DNA from: Chitinophagaceae bacterium | Lineage (GTDB): Bacteria > Bacteroidota > Bacteroidia > Chitinophagales > Chitinophagaceae | Assembly (NCBI GenBank): GCA_016719165.1 | Contig: JADKAJ010000001.1 | Coordinates: forward strand, 186,001 to 250,000 | DNA: 64,000 nt | Direction: 5' to 3' | Shown here: one piece after another, positions 46,160 to 55,399 of the stretch | Layout: each line of letters opens with the position of its first letter | Numbering within the stretch: the first letter of the stretch is position 1 | Position numbers and translations under genes: made by a program | The notes under the pieces: model-generated | The model's input: the letters and a program-made list of their open reading frames with translations, nothing else | Told to the model about the DNA's origin: nothing | The model's database searches: none

Positions 46160-46693
46160 TTACCTGATTCTGAATTCATAAGCCAGCCTTATAGAAGCAA
46201 ATGCCCTGGTACGATCTGTAACCCAGGCTTCATGACGTATGCTCAAATCAAGGCTGTTATTATTTTTCTTGTTAGTAATAATCTCATCCCCGATAAAAAA
46301 AGAATATACAAAACCATTGTTTGGTTCAAAACCCGATTGATTTAGATATCCGGCGTCACCTCCGAAATAGAAATTTCCAAGATAATATCTTAAACCTGCT
46401 TTTATGGGTATTCCCCATACAGTTCTGGCATCGGGATTGAGCAGACTTGTTTTACCAGATAAAGAATAAGCACCGGTGGAAAAAATAAGGCTGGTATGCT
46501 TGTCAAATAAATATTCTGCTTTTATAGTGCTTCCATATCCCCAGCTATGTGTTTTTCTAAAATAATTTTCAGGGTAAATGACATCTGCTCCTACACTTAA
46601 ATTCCATGTATTCCTTTTATTTACTTGTGCGATGATAGATGTGGTACAAGTAATCATGGAAACAAATAATATAGCTACTGAAATCGTTCTCAT
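46160..46693 (-). CDS. small outer-membrane barrel-like protein
   Basis: 177 aa. Signal peptide with hydrophobic SVAILFVSMITCTTSIIAQ, then repeated amphipathic strands (NLSVGADVIYP, TSLIFSTGAYSLS, GLRYYLGNFYFGGDAGYLN) and a barrel-like end (RLAYEFRIR). Function unknown. 94 nt downstream of the TonB receptor gene on the same strand, possibly co-transcribed with it. Confidence 0.65.
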   Translation of the reverse strand: MRTISVAILFVSMITCTTSIIAQVNKRNTWNLSVGADVIYPENYFRKTHSWGYGSTIKAEYLFDKHTSLIFSTGAYSLSGKTSLLNPDARTVWGIPIKAGLRYYLGNFYFGGDAGYLNQSGFEPNNGFVYSFFIGDEIITNKKNNNSLDLSIRHEAWVTDRTRAFASIRLAYEFRIR

Positions 46694-46787
46694 GATGTTT
46701 TTTTAAATAACATCAGCGCTTTACGATTGTTCAGTTATGTAAGCAATAAATAATAATAATGTTGAACCCGGAAGTTAGATTGAATCA

Positions 46788-49307
46788 TTACCACCTAGCC
46801 ACAATCTTAAAATTCACCAATCGTGGTGTTAACCGGTTAGGCATCAGGTACACCGTGTTGGAAAAATCTTTTACAAAAAGATAGGAGATCACATTGGCCC
46901 GGTCGATGATATTAAATACTTCAAGGCTGGCCCAGATATTATCAAAATTGCGGAAAGGAGAGTGGCTGCGACGTTTGCTGCGGTCATCATCAACCAGCAA
47001 CGCACTGAAACCAATATCGGCACGGATATAGGGTTCTATCACGGCTGCATTGCGGTAACGCACCGCCCCGGGAATATTATAAGGAAGATTACTCCCGTAA
47101 AGCAGGTTCAAAAACATTTTGAAATTCTTGTTGGTAGGCAGGTAATCCTGGAAATACATTCCAAACGTAATGCGCCGGTCAGTAGGACGGCGCAGCCAGC
47201 CTACATCAAAACGGGTGCTGTCCACTACCACCTGGTCGGGGCTTTGTGCATTGATGAATTCACCGGCTGCATTTTTATAACGATAGTAATGATCACCGCT
47301 GATGTCTTCCGCAGTTTTCATGATGCCGAGACTGATCCAGCTTTCTGCATCAGGTACTAATTCGCCATGCAGGCGCATTTCGATACCGGTGGCATACGCT
47401 TTAGCATTGTTTTCGCCAAAATAACGGATGCGGACATTATCCACATCATAAGGCACTACATCCGTCATGCTTTTATAGTAAGCTTCGGTGGTCCACCGCA
47501 TGGGCCGGCCACCAATGCCAATAAAATTATAATCAAACCCGGCTACGGTTTGCCAGCTTTTTTGTGATTGCAGGTTCGTATTCACCGTACCGTTATATCT
47601 TCTCAGTTCCCGGTAGAATGGTGGTTGATGATAAGCCCCGGCGGCTGCCCGGAAAATAATATCCTTCTTTGACCGGGGTTTCCAACTGGCGCTAATACGG
47701 GGAGTGATTAAAAATTCCTGGTTGAGTGAATTATAATTGAAACGTACACCGCCGGTTAAGGTGACGGAGTTGCTGGAATCTCCCAGCAGAATATTATCCT
47801 GCAGGTAACCGGAAAATTTATTGATTGCAAGGTTGGCATTGGATTTTATCACTTTGCTTAATTGCAGCATGTTGGGTTGGTATGGCAATGCATACCCGGC
47901 AGAATCCTGGAACTCCCATTCATTTAATTTATCAGCAATGGTTGTTTTGTCATAGCCGATTCCCCATTGAAAAGCATGTTTGCCCTTGTCGTAATTTCCT
48001 TTATGTGATACATTCCAGTTTTCAATGTTCAGTTCGTTTCTTGCCCAGTTTTGATATACACCGGCGCCGAAAGGATTTACAATTAAACCATAGGTGGGAT
48101 TTCGTTTATCAAAATCCCTGTCGCCAAATAAATACGCCCCGATGATGTCCACATTTTCTGCTTCATCATTTTCAAACCTGGATGCCATCCATTTTAGTTT
48201 CAGTTTTTTGGAAGGCTGGTTGATCAATGAAAAACCGAGCATATTGGTTTGATACCTGTCTTTCTCCCGGCCTTCAAAATAAATGTCGACACCAATAGTA
48301 GCGCTGTACAGCGGAGAGAATACGGAAGTGGTGAGCTGGCTGAATTCAGGGATCAATGTAAATTTTGTCTGCGATATATTGCTGAGCAGCTCTGCCTGCC
48401 ATTTAGGACTGAACTGGTAATTGAGCAAAGCCTGGAAATCGGCAGAGGATGGGACATAGTTACCCTTTGTATCCTGCCGGCTTAATAAATTTCTGTTGCT
48501 TCGGTTGCGAACCCCCAACAGGTAACTGAATTTTGAATTTTTGCTGGTGCCTTCCAGTTGTAAACCCTGTTCTAATATCCCAACATAAGCAGAACCCCCA
48601 AAGCGTTTCGGTTTTTTGTATTGAATATCCAGCACACTGCTCATCTTATCGCCATACTTTGCCTGGAAACCACCATTGTAAAAACTGATATTACGGACCA
48701 TCTCCGGATTTATAAAACTCAATCCTTCCTGTTGCCCGCTTCTTACTAAATAAGGACGGAACACTTCAAAGTCGTTTATATAGATGAGGTTCTCATCATA
48801 ACTGCCGCCACGGACGGAGTATTGAGAGGTGAGTTCGTTATTGGAGCCTACAAATATTTTGATCAGGCTTTCCACGCCAGTCACCGCCGAAGGAAGATTG
48901 AGTATAGTTTTAGGATTAGGTCTTATTAAACCCACTTCCCGCCTGTCCCGCTGATCGGTAATGATCACTTCCTGCAGGGTGTTCTCACTTTTTTCTAATC
49001 GTATCGTGATGGTTTCTTCTTCTTCTTCGCTCAGCAGGAAATTTTTTTGTTCTGCCCGGCGGCCGGTGTAAGTGAAAATTAATGCGAAAGCTTTATTGGC
49101 TGCAACTTTTATGCGGAAATAACCAGAGTCATTGGTGGTAATGCCTTTGGACTGGCCCAGCACCACCACAGAAACTTTCGGTAGCGGATTCTCATTTTCA
49201 TCCACCACTTTGCCGGAAACGTAAGCTGCTTTTTTTTGAGAGAAGGAAAGTATCGAAAGCAATAAGCAGGTGGCTGTTAGTAGTATTTGGCGGAGTCTGA
49301 TTTTCAT
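46788..49307 (-). CDS. TonB-dependent receptor with carboxypeptidase-regulatory domain
   Basis: 839 aa. Signal peptide (1-23), CarboxypepD_reg domain (about 27-115: YVSGKVVDENENPLPKVSVVV), plug domain (about 130-235: LNLPSAVTGVESLIKIFVG, SVRGGSYDENLIYINDFEVFRP) and a 22-strand-type barrel to the C-terminus. It imports an unknown ligand across the outer membrane with TonB energy. There is no SusD-like lipoprotein beside it, so it is not a classical SusC pair. Confidence 0.92.
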   Translation of the reverse strand: MKIRLRQILLTATCLLLSILSFSQKKAAYVSGKVVDENENPLPKVSVVVLGQSKGITTNDSGYFRIKVAANKAFALIFTYTGRRAEQKNFLLSEEEEETITIRLEKSENTLQEVIITDQRDRREVGLIRPNPKTILNLPSAVTGVESLIKIFVGSNNELTSQYSVRGGSYDENLIYINDFEVFRPYLVRSGQQEGLSFINPEMVRNISFYNGGFQAKYGDKMSSVLDIQYKKPKRFGGSAYVGILEQGLQLEGTSKNSKFSYLLGVRNRSNRNLLSRQDTKGNYVPSSADFQALLNYQFSPKWQAELLSNISQTKFTLIPEFSQLTTSVFSPLYSATIGVDIYFEGREKDRYQTNMLGFSLINQPSKKLKLKWMASRFENDEAENVDIIGAYLFGDRDFDKRNPTYGLIVNPFGAGVYQNWARNELNIENWNVSHKGNYDKGKHAFQWGIGYDKTTIADKLNEWEFQDSAGYALPYQPNMLQLSKVIKSNANLAINKFSGYLQDNILLGDSSNSVTLTGGVRFNYNSLNQEFLITPRISASWKPRSKKDIIFRAAAGAYHQPPFYRELRRYNGTVNTNLQSQKSWQTVAGFDYNFIGIGGRPMRWTTEAYYKSMTDVVPYDVDNVRIRYFGENNAKAYATGIEMRLHGELVPDAESWISLGIMKTAEDISGDHYYRYKNAAGEFINAQSPDQVVVDSTRFDVGWLRRPTDRRITFGMYFQDYLPTNKNFKMFLNLLYGSNLPYNIPGAVRYRNAAVIEPYIRADIGFSALLVDDDRSKRRSHSPFRNFDNIWASLEVFNIIDRANVISYLFVKDFSNTVYLMPNRLTPRLVNFKIVARW

Positions 49308-49355
49308 AAGAAATGATAAGCCAAGATACGAATTGTTTGATGCTGGTAAAACACT

Positions 49356-49823
49356 TTATTTCGACAGATAAAAATAATTATACCAGGGAGGATAACTTAC
49401 CAGGTTGTTGATGGTAAAACTTGTGATCTTATTTACACAACCTACTTTTACATTGTTCCAGAAAGCATGTCTGATTTCGCCGGCCTCTTCTTCAATAGCA
49501 GAAAGTCTGTATAGTTTTATGGCTCCCGGAAAATATAATTCATAGTCATATTGACTGGTGATGAGCCCGATTGATGTTGTGTAAGCAAGATCAAGGGTAT
49601 CGTTGGTCCTTGTAAATCCCATATCCAGTAAAAAGCTGTCTTTTAACGTTGAAAAATTACTGCCCTTTTCGTAGCGGCGAAGAATAATCGTATCGCTTTC
49701 CTGGTCAGAAAAGGAGATAAGCCCAAATGACAGGGAAGCATTCATACAGGGAGTCCTGCTACAGTTATAAAAAAGGATAGTAACCAGGATAAGTAAAGCC
49801 GGAGGAAAAAGATGCTTACTCAT
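49356..49823 (-). CDS. hypothetical lipoprotein
   Basis: 155 aa from the ATG at 49823; the frame extends to a TTG at 49844, but the lipoprotein signal MSKHLFPPALLILVTILFYNC starts here (lipobox Cys at residue 21). The mature domain has a beta-rich pattern with no family recognised. It starts 25 nt after rpe on the same strand, so rpe and this gene may be co-transcribed. Confidence 0.65.
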   Translation of the reverse strand: MSKHLFPPALLILVTILFYNCSRTPCMNASLSFGLISFSDQESDTIILRRYEKGSNFSTLKDSFLLDMGFTRTNDTLDLAYTTSIGLITSQYDYELYFPGAIKLYRLSAIEEEAGEIRHAFWNNVKVGCVNKITSFTINNLVSYPPWYNYFYLSK

Positions 49824-49848
49824 ATAGGGTTTGACAAACAGCAATTGC

Positions 49849-50496
49849 TTAAAGCTGCTTCAATTGCCTGATGGTCGCTTTTGGATCAGTTGATTTGAAA
49901 ACAGTATTACCCGCCACCAGTACATCAGCCCCGGCTGCAATAATAGAAGGTGCATTTTCCAGTGTAACGCCACCATCAATTTCAATATGCACTTTTAATC
50001 CGCTGTCATCAATCATTTTGCGGAGTTGCTTTATTTTATCTAATGTGTAAGGAATGAATTTCTGTCCACCAAAACCCGGGTTTACACTCATCAGGCATAC
50101 AAGGTCAATATCATGGAGTATATCACTTAAGCCTGAAACAGGGGTGTGGGGATTTACAGCCACACCGGCTTTCATACCCAGTGCTTTAATCTGTTGAATA
50201 TTGCGGTGCAGGTGCCGGCAGGCTTCCACATGTACTGTTAATATATCAGCACCGGCATTTTTGAATTGCTCTGCATATTTCTCCGGTTCTTCTATCATCA
50301 GGTGTACATCGCAGACCTTGGTGGTTGCCTTCCGGATAAACTCTATGATCATTGGTCCAAAACTGATATTGGGAACGAAACGGCCATCCATCACATCCAG
50401 GTGATACCAGTCTGCTTCACTTTCGTTCAGCATGGTACATTCCTGATCCAGTTTCAGAAAATCGGCTGCAAGCAATGAAGGGGCAATGATAGGCAT
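49849..50496 (-). CDS. rpe: ribulose-phosphate 3-epimerase
   Basis: 215 aa TIM barrel. Motifs: IAPSLLAADF, DVMDGRFVPNISFGP (metal ligands H and D), HLMIEEPE, SVNPGFGGQKF and IDGGVTLEN. It interconverts ribulose-5-P and xylulose-5-P in the pentose phosphate pathway, in the cytoplasm. Normal length and complete active site. Confidence 0.97.
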   Translation of the reverse strand: MPIIAPSLLAADFLKLDQECTMLNESEADWYHLDVMDGRFVPNISFGPMIIEFIRKATTKVCDVHLMIEEPEKYAEQFKNAGADILTVHVEACRHLHRNIQQIKALGMKAGVAVNPHTPVSGLSDILHDIDLVCLMSVNPGFGGQKFIPYTLDKIKQLRKMIDDSGLKVHIEIDGGVTLENAPSIIAAGADVLVAGNTVFKSTDPKATIRQLKQL

Positions 50497-50525
50497 GAGT
50501 TATTTATTTGCGCTGCAAGATACTT

Positions 50526-51533
50526 CTATTTGAGTTTATCTGCCGAGTCTTTAGCAGCAATAAAAGTATTGTCGAGGCCATATGCCCTTTGATAATTCAG
50601 TTTGGCTTCTTCACGTTGGCCCATAGCCTGCTGGCATTTGGCTATCCAGTAATAATTATCTGCAAACTTCGGCGAGATGGTAAGGGCCAGGTTGAATACT
50701 TTCAGGGCATCCGGGTATCTTTTCATTTCATATAGTAAAGAACCTTTTTCTATATATCCATCCAGGAAATAGTAATCATGCTTTACCGCTTCATCAAATA
50801 AGGAAAGTGCTTTTGTTTTATCATTGATATTGGAATAATAGATGCCTTTGTAATAATAAGGTTCTGCGTGAACACCTGATGAGTCAGCTCTTATCAGAGA
50901 ATCGCATAAGGCGAGCACCCGGCTGTTTTTTGCTTCTGCATATTTTAAAGCAAGTATATAATTCAGCTCCACATCAAATGGGGTAAGTGTATAAGCTTTT
51001 TCCAGGATAGCCGTGGCTTCGTTCGTATTTCCTTTTTTAGCCAGCAGGTCCGCCTTCATTTTTAATACATCTACCTGTTCCGGATTTTTTTCCAAAATCA
51101 TATCACCTATCTTCAATGCTTCCTCCGTTTTATTGGCCGCATCATAACCCCGGGCAAGACTAAGTTGTAATAAAAGACTGTTGGGAATATCTTTTATCGC
51201 CGTATTTAAAAATGTAATGGCCTCTTCCGGTTTTTTATCCAGCAGCAACGTAGCAACACCCAATGCGTATTGTTCTTCCTTTTTCAGGGACCATGCTTTC
51301 TGGAAATCGGCCAGGGCTGGTTCGGGTAAACTGTTTGTATTTAGTAAGATGGCCCGCCGGAAATAGAATTCAGCTTTTCCTGGTTCCTGTTTTATACTGT
51401 CTGTAAGATCAGCATAGGGAGGCCTGTTGAGGATTTCATCATAGGCAGTTACTGTTGTGTCACTATCATTACAGGCACTGATTAAAATCAGCATCCACAG
51501 AACCGGGGCCATTATTTTTGCAACCTTATTCAT
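50526..51533 (-). CDS. TPR-repeat lipoprotein
   Basis: 335 aa. Lipobox ILISAC (Cys at residue 21). About eight TPR-like helical repeats fill residues 50-330 (for example FYFRRAILLNTNSLPEPALADFQKAW, YYYKGIYYSNINDKTKALSLFDEAV). Membrane-anchored interaction scaffold; partner unknown. 29 nt upstream of rpe on the same strand, so rpe may be transcribed from this gene's promoter. Confidence 0.85.
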   Translation of the reverse strand: MNKVAKIMAPVLWMLILISACNDSDTTVTAYDEILNRPPYADLTDSIKQEPGKAEFYFRRAILLNTNSLPEPALADFQKAWSLKKEEQYALGVATLLLDKKPEEAITFLNTAIKDIPNSLLLQLSLARGYDAANKTEEALKIGDMILEKNPEQVDVLKMKADLLAKKGNTNEATAILEKAYTLTPFDVELNYILALKYAEAKNSRVLALCDSLIRADSSGVHAEPYYYKGIYYSNINDKTKALSLFDEAVKHDYYFLDGYIEKGSLLYEMKRYPDALKVFNLALTISPKFADNYYWIAKCQQAMGQREEAKLNYQRAYGLDNTFIAAKDSADKLK

Positions 51534-51603
51534 ATTTCAAAACTAAATTATTTTTAGTGGCGAGGTATGACAATAGTCTGACAAACCAACGTAATAACGA
51601 AAA

Positions 51604-51611
51604 TACCTTTG
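51604..51611 (+). promoter_or_regulatory. candidate Bacteroidota -7 element TACCTTTG
   Basis: TACCTTTG matches TAnnTTTG exactly, 43 nt upstream of the ATG at 51654. The expected TTTG at -33 is only weakly matched (TCTG at 51577-51580, spacer 23 nt), so the promoter call is tentative. Confidence 0.35.
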
Positions 51612-51653
51612 CACCCGCCAGCCATCGGGCAGGTTTCAAAGAAACGACATTGT

Positions 51654-52763
51654 ATGAAAAAACTTGTATTATCCCTGTTAATTATAACCGGAATTTCGTT
51701 TGCTAATTCTTCCTGTAAAAACTCCTCGAAAATAGCTTCTACTGCTATACAGGTGGCAGATACATTACGTTACCCGGAAGAGTCTCATTTGAAAAATATT
51801 CAGCAACTCACTTTTGGAGGTGATAATGCAGAAGCGTATTGGAGTTATGATGGGAAATACCTTGTTTTCCAGAAAACCAACCCGAAAGAAGGGATCAATT
51901 GTGACCAGATATTTGTAGGTAAAGTGCCCACCAAAGCCGGTGAGAAATTTACTTATAAAATGGTAAGCACCGGTAAGGGACGTACCACCTGTGCCTATTT
52001 TACTAAGGATGGCAAGCATATCATTTATGCATCCACTCACCTGGGAAGTGATGATTGCCCGCCGGTACCCGACAGGTCAAAGTATGGTAATAAATATATA
52101 TGGCCGTTATACAGCAGTTATGATATTTTTATGGCTGACCTTGATGGTAAGATTGTAAAACAACTTACTAATTCTAAACAGTACGATGCAGAAGCTACTT
52201 TATCACCGGATGGGAAGAAGATGATCTATACCAGCACCAAGGATGGTGATATTGAATTGTACATTATGGATCTGAAAACAGGAGCAGAGCAACGGATCAC
52301 AAATACGCTGGGATATGATGGTGGTGCCTGGTTCAGCCCGGATGGTAAAAAATTGATCTGGAGAGCCTCCAGGCCAAAAACGGAAGCGGAAATAAAAGAG
52401 TATAAAGAACTGCTGGCTGAAAATATGGTAGCTCCCACCAATATGGAAGTGTGGGTGGCCAATGCAGATGGCAGTAATGCAAGACAGGTAACATCTTACG
52501 GCCAGGCTAATTGGGCACCTACTTATATGCCGGATAGTAAACGTATCATCTTTGCCTCCAATCATGAATATAAAAGAGGGTTCCCTTTCAATCTATATAC
52601 TATCAATGAAGAGGGTTCCAACCTGCAAAAGGTAAGTCGTGACAAGGGCTTTGATGCTTTCCCGATGTTTTCGCCCAATGGGAAGAAGATTGTTTTCTCG
52701 AGCAACCGTAATAACGGGGGCACAAGGGACACCAATGTATTCATCGCAGACTGGGTGGAATAA
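51654..52763 (+). CDS. TolB-like WD40/PD40 beta-propeller lipoprotein
   Basis: 369 aa from the ATG at 51654 (the frame opens at a TTG at 51609). Signal MKKLVLSLLIITGISFANSSC with the lipobox Cys at residue 21. Repeated PD40 blades: EATLSPDGKKMIYTSTKDGDIELYIMD, GGAWFSPDGKKLIWRAS, AFPMFSPNGKKIVFSSNRNNG. Likely a periplasmic or cell-surface interaction protein, similar to the propeller of TolB but without its N-terminal domain. No Pal/TolA neighbours. Confidence 0.87.
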   Translation: MKKLVLSLLIITGISFANSSCKNSSKIASTAIQVADTLRYPEESHLKNIQQLTFGGDNAEAYWSYDGKYLVFQKTNPKEGINCDQIFVGKVPTKAGEKFTYKMVSTGKGRTTCAYFTKDGKHIIYASTHLGSDDCPPVPDRSKYGNKYIWPLYSSYDIFMADLDGKIVKQLTNSKQYDAEATLSPDGKKMIYTSTKDGDIELYIMDLKTGAEQRITNTLGYDGGAWFSPDGKKLIWRASRPKTEAEIKEYKELLAENMVAPTNMEVWVANADGSNARQVTSYGQANWAPTYMPDSKRIIFASNHEYKRGFPFNLYTINEEGSNLQKVSRDKGFDAFPMFSPNGKKIVFSSNRNNGGTRDTNVFIADWVE

Positions 52764-52765
52764 GA

Positions 52766-52797
52766 TTTCGGAGTTTAAAAATTAGCCTTTAGATTTG
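52766..52797 (+). promoter_or_regulatory. Bacteroidota-type promoter for the 52814 gene
   Basis: TTTC (52766-52769), 20-nt spacer and TAGATTTG (52790-52797), close to TTTG-N19/20-TAnnTTTG. The predicted start of transcription is about 52804, only about 10 nt before the ATG at 52814, giving a very short leader. Confidence 0.5.
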
Positions 52798-52813
52798 TTT
52801 CAAATCTTTCATC

Positions 52814-53251
52814 ATGGAAACAGGAATGTTGCATTTGCATAATGTGCTTCGTTGGGTAATTTTAATTTTGTTACTGGTAACATTATACCAGGCATTTGCA
52901 AAAAAAGAAAGTATACGCAGCAGCAGCTTGTGGCTGATGATCGCTGCACATACTATGTTGCTGATAGGTTTGTACCAGGTTATTGCCGGAAGGTTCGGCA
53001 TATTAAAAGGCTTACCCGAAAGTGTACCATCATTAATGAAAGACTCCTTTTACCGGTTTTATTGGGTAGAGCACCCCATTTTAATGGTGGTGGCTATTGT
53101 ATTGATCACACTGGCCCGTGGCAAAGTAAAAGCGCTGAATTATAAAACAGCAGGCTGGTTATTACTCATAGCCCTTATATTCATACTGGTAGCTATTCCA
53201 TGGCCTTTCCGTGAAGTCGGTGTAAACCGGGCATGGTTTCCGGGTATGTAA
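52814..53251 (+). CDS. four-helix membrane protein, cytochrome-b-like
   Basis: 145 aa, four transmembrane helices (about 14-30, 40-58, 85-102, 111-130). Histidines near helix ends (MLHLHNVLRW, IAAHTMLL, WVEHPILM) are in positions that could bind haem, and the family is often called cytochrome B in this phylum; that assignment is uncertain. Ends PWPFREVGVNRAWFPGM. Monocistronic with its own short leader. Confidence 0.7.
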   Translation: METGMLHLHNVLRWVILILLLVTLYQAFAKKESIRSSSLWLMIAAHTMLLIGLYQVIAGRFGILKGLPESVPSLMKDSFYRFYWVEHPILMVVAIVLITLARGKVKALNYKTAGWLLLIALIFILVAIPWPFREVGVNRAWFPGM

Positions 53252-53274
53252 AAAAATAACAAGCTGTTTCAAAA

Positions 53275-53395
53275 AATATGTCAACCTGAGCTTGATATAT
53301 GTCAGCCTGAGTTTGTAGAAGGCTATCCGTTTGATTGCCAATATTTCGATAAACTCAATATGACAATCAAACATACCTTATACGACAGTCTCTGC
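53275..53395. repeat. degenerate TGTCA-CCTGAG-TTTG intergenic repeat
   Basis: Two direct copies of TGTCA(A/G)CCTGAG(C/T)TTG (from about 53280 and 53299) plus TTTGATTG (53330-53337) facing CAATCAAA about 30 nt later. The CCTGAGCTTGTCGAAGG-type motif is an inverted intergenic repeat I have seen in other Bacteroidota. It lies between convergent genes. Confidence 0.5.
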
Positions 53396-53458
53396 AAGTA
53401 AGATGATTTTTCAAATTCGGAATTCTTAATTATCCTTTTAAGGGAATTTTAAAGAGGT

Positions 53459-53953
53459 TTATTTTTTCCCCAACTCAATCACTTCGCAGTCTTTCATATC
53501 TTTTCCATCAATTATAAAACGAATAAGGGTCCTTACTTTATGCCAGCCCTGTTTGCCCGCAGCGCCGGGATTCATGTGCAGGCAATTAATTTTATCGTCA
53601 TAGATCACTTTTAAAATATGGGAATGACCACTAATGAATAATTGCGGTTGGTGAATTAATAATTCTTTTTTTGTGTCCGGGTTGTACCGGGGAGGATAGC
53701 CACCAATATGCCGCATCATTACTTTTACGTCTTCACAGTTAAAAACAAGTTGTTCCGGGTATATAGTTCGTATATCATTTCCGTCAATATTTCCATACAC
53801 AGCTTTAAGGGGCTTGAATGAAGCAAGTTGATTGGCTAATTCAATAGTGCCAAAATCACCGGCATGCCATATCTCATCACAATTCTCAAAGTGTTTGAAT
53901 ACTGCTTCATCAAGGTAGTTATGGGTGTCTGATATCAATCCTATCCGGACCAT
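53459..53953 (-). CDS. YfcE/MJ0936-type metallophosphodiesterase
   Basis: 164 aa. Calcineurin-like metal motifs in order: ISDTHN (7-12), HAGDFG, GNIDGND and SGHSH. Small members hydrolyse phosphodiesters with Mn or Ni in the cytoplasm; the substrate is not known. No signal peptide. Convergent with 52814 across the degenerate repeat. Confidence 0.9.
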   Translation of the reverse strand: MVRIGLISDTHNYLDEAVFKHFENCDEIWHAGDFGTIELANQLASFKPLKAVYGNIDGNDIRTIYPEQLVFNCEDVKVMMRHIGGYPPRYNPDTKKELLIHQPQLFISGHSHILKVIYDDKINCLHMNPGAAGKQGWHKVRTLIRFIIDGKDMKDCEVIELGKK

Positions 53954-54028
53954 TAGTAACGGGTATTTTCATCTTTTTAAACAGAACGCTGTAAATTAAC
54001 ATTTCCTAACTTTACTTCACGATCAATT

Positions 54029-54127
54029 ATGACATTCAACAGAAACTTTACTTATTTCATCGACAAAAGAAAATGGAAATACTATTTTCTTATGGTCTCC
54101 CTTGAATTAGAGAAACAGGAAAGCTGA
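54029..54127 (+). CDS. possible 32-aa small ORF upstream of hmgA
   Basis: ATG at 54029 to TGA at 54125-54127 encodes a basic, aromatic-rich peptide (RNFTYFIDKRKWKYYFLM). It lies in the leader between the phosphodiesterase and hmgA. There is no recognised family and no clear SD; it could be a chance frame. Confidence 0.25.
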   Translation: MTFNRNFTYFIDKRKWKYYFLMVSLELEKQES

Positions 54128-54182
54128 TTCCAGCTTAGAGCCTTATTAACTATTTACCCGATAAACTAATTAACTTATTCCC

Positions 54183-55340
54183 ATGCCTCATTATTATACA
54201 CTTGGAACCATTCCGCACAAGCGCCACACACAGTTCCGCAAACCTGACGGAGGTTTGTACAGCGAACAATTATTTTCGACTGAAGGCTTCAGTGATGATT
54301 ATGCATTGCTGTATCACTGTCATCCGCCTACCCAGATCATTAAGACAGAACCACAGGTTGATGTATCACCACAGGTGGCTGAAGAGAAAATGCTCAAACA
54401 CCGCAGCCTCGAAGGCTTTAAGGTAAAACCGGTAAAAGATTACCTGCAAAGCAGGGTGCCTGTACTGGTAAACAGTGATTGCCATATTGTATTGGCAGCA
54501 CCGCAGGAGAGCATGACAGATTATTATTATAAGAACACCGATGCCGATGAAATGATCTTTGTGCATGAAGGCAGCGGTATCGTTCATACACAGTATGGCG
54601 AACTGCCTTTTTCTTACGGCGATTATATTGTGTTGCCAAGGGGAACGATCTACCAGGTCAGTTTTAATACACCGGATAACCGGCTCTTTATTGTGGAATC
54701 CTTCTCACCACTCCGTTATCCCAAACGATACATGAGTAAGTACGGGCAACTGATGGAACACTCACCCTATTGTGAAAGGGATATCCGTCCGCCGCAGGAC
54801 CTGAAGACGTTTGATGAGAAAGGCGATTTTTTAATTAAGGCAAAGAAGAAAGGAATGCTATACGGCCTGCATTATGGTACACATCCCTTCGATGTCATCG
54901 GCTGGGATGGTTGTTGTTATCCCTACATTTTTTCTATTCATGATTTTGAACCCATCACAGGAAGGGTGCATATGCCGCCGCCCATTCACCAGACCTTTGA
55001 GACCAGTTCGTTTGTGGTTTGTTCTTTTGTACCGCGGTTATATGATTATCATCCTGATGCCATCCCGGCGCCATACAACCATAGTAATATAGATAGTGAT
55101 GAAGTGTTGTATTATGTGGCCGGTGAATTTATGAGCCGTAAGCATGTTACCAAAGGCATGATCACTTTGCACCCGGCAGGCATACCGCATGGTCCGCATC
55201 CGGGAGCGGTAGAGAAAAGCATTGGCGCTAAAGAAACAAAAGAACTGGCGGTAATGGTCGATACGTTCCGGCCGCTGATGCTCACCAAACAGGCATTGGA
55301 GATAGAGAACCAGGACTATGTTATGTCGTGGGCGGAATAA
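54183..55340 (+). CDS. hmgA: homogentisate 1,2-dioxygenase
   Basis: 385 aa. Family motifs: HKRHTQFRKPDGGLYSEQLFS at the N-terminus, APYNHSNIDSDEVLYYVAGEF and HPAGIPHGPHPG, which supply the His and Glu Fe ligands. It opens homogentisate to maleylacetoacetate in tyrosine/phenylalanine degradation. The maleylacetoacetate isomerase and fumarylacetoacetase genes are not in the window, so the rest of the pathway must lie elsewhere. Followed by a strong terminator. Confidence 0.94.
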   Translation: MPHYYTLGTIPHKRHTQFRKPDGGLYSEQLFSTEGFSDDYALLYHCHPPTQIIKTEPQVDVSPQVAEEKMLKHRSLEGFKVKPVKDYLQSRVPVLVNSDCHIVLAAPQESMTDYYYKNTDADEMIFVHEGSGIVHTQYGELPFSYGDYIVLPRGTIYQVSFNTPDNRLFIVESFSPLRYPKRYMSKYGQLMEHSPYCERDIRPPQDLKTFDEKGDFLIKAKKKGMLYGLHYGTHPFDVIGWDGCCYPYIFSIHDFEPITGRVHMPPPIHQTFETSSFVVCSFVPRLYDYHPDAIPAPYNHSNIDSDEVLYYVAGEFMSRKHVTKGMITLHPAGIPHGPHPGAVEKSIGAKETKELAVMVDTFRPLMLTKQALEIENQDYVMSWAE

Positions 55341-55350
55341 ACGTAATGTC

Positions 55351-55380
55351 ACCCCGGGCTTGACCCGGGGTCTTTTTATT
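55351..55380 (+). terminator. intrinsic terminator of hmgA
   Basis: ACCCCGGG and CCCGGGGT form a perfect 8-bp stem around CTTGA, followed by CTTTTTATT. It is 11 nt past the hmgA stop and between convergent genes. Confidence 0.9.
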
Positions 55381-55399
55381 ATCTGAGCAGCGTATTTTT

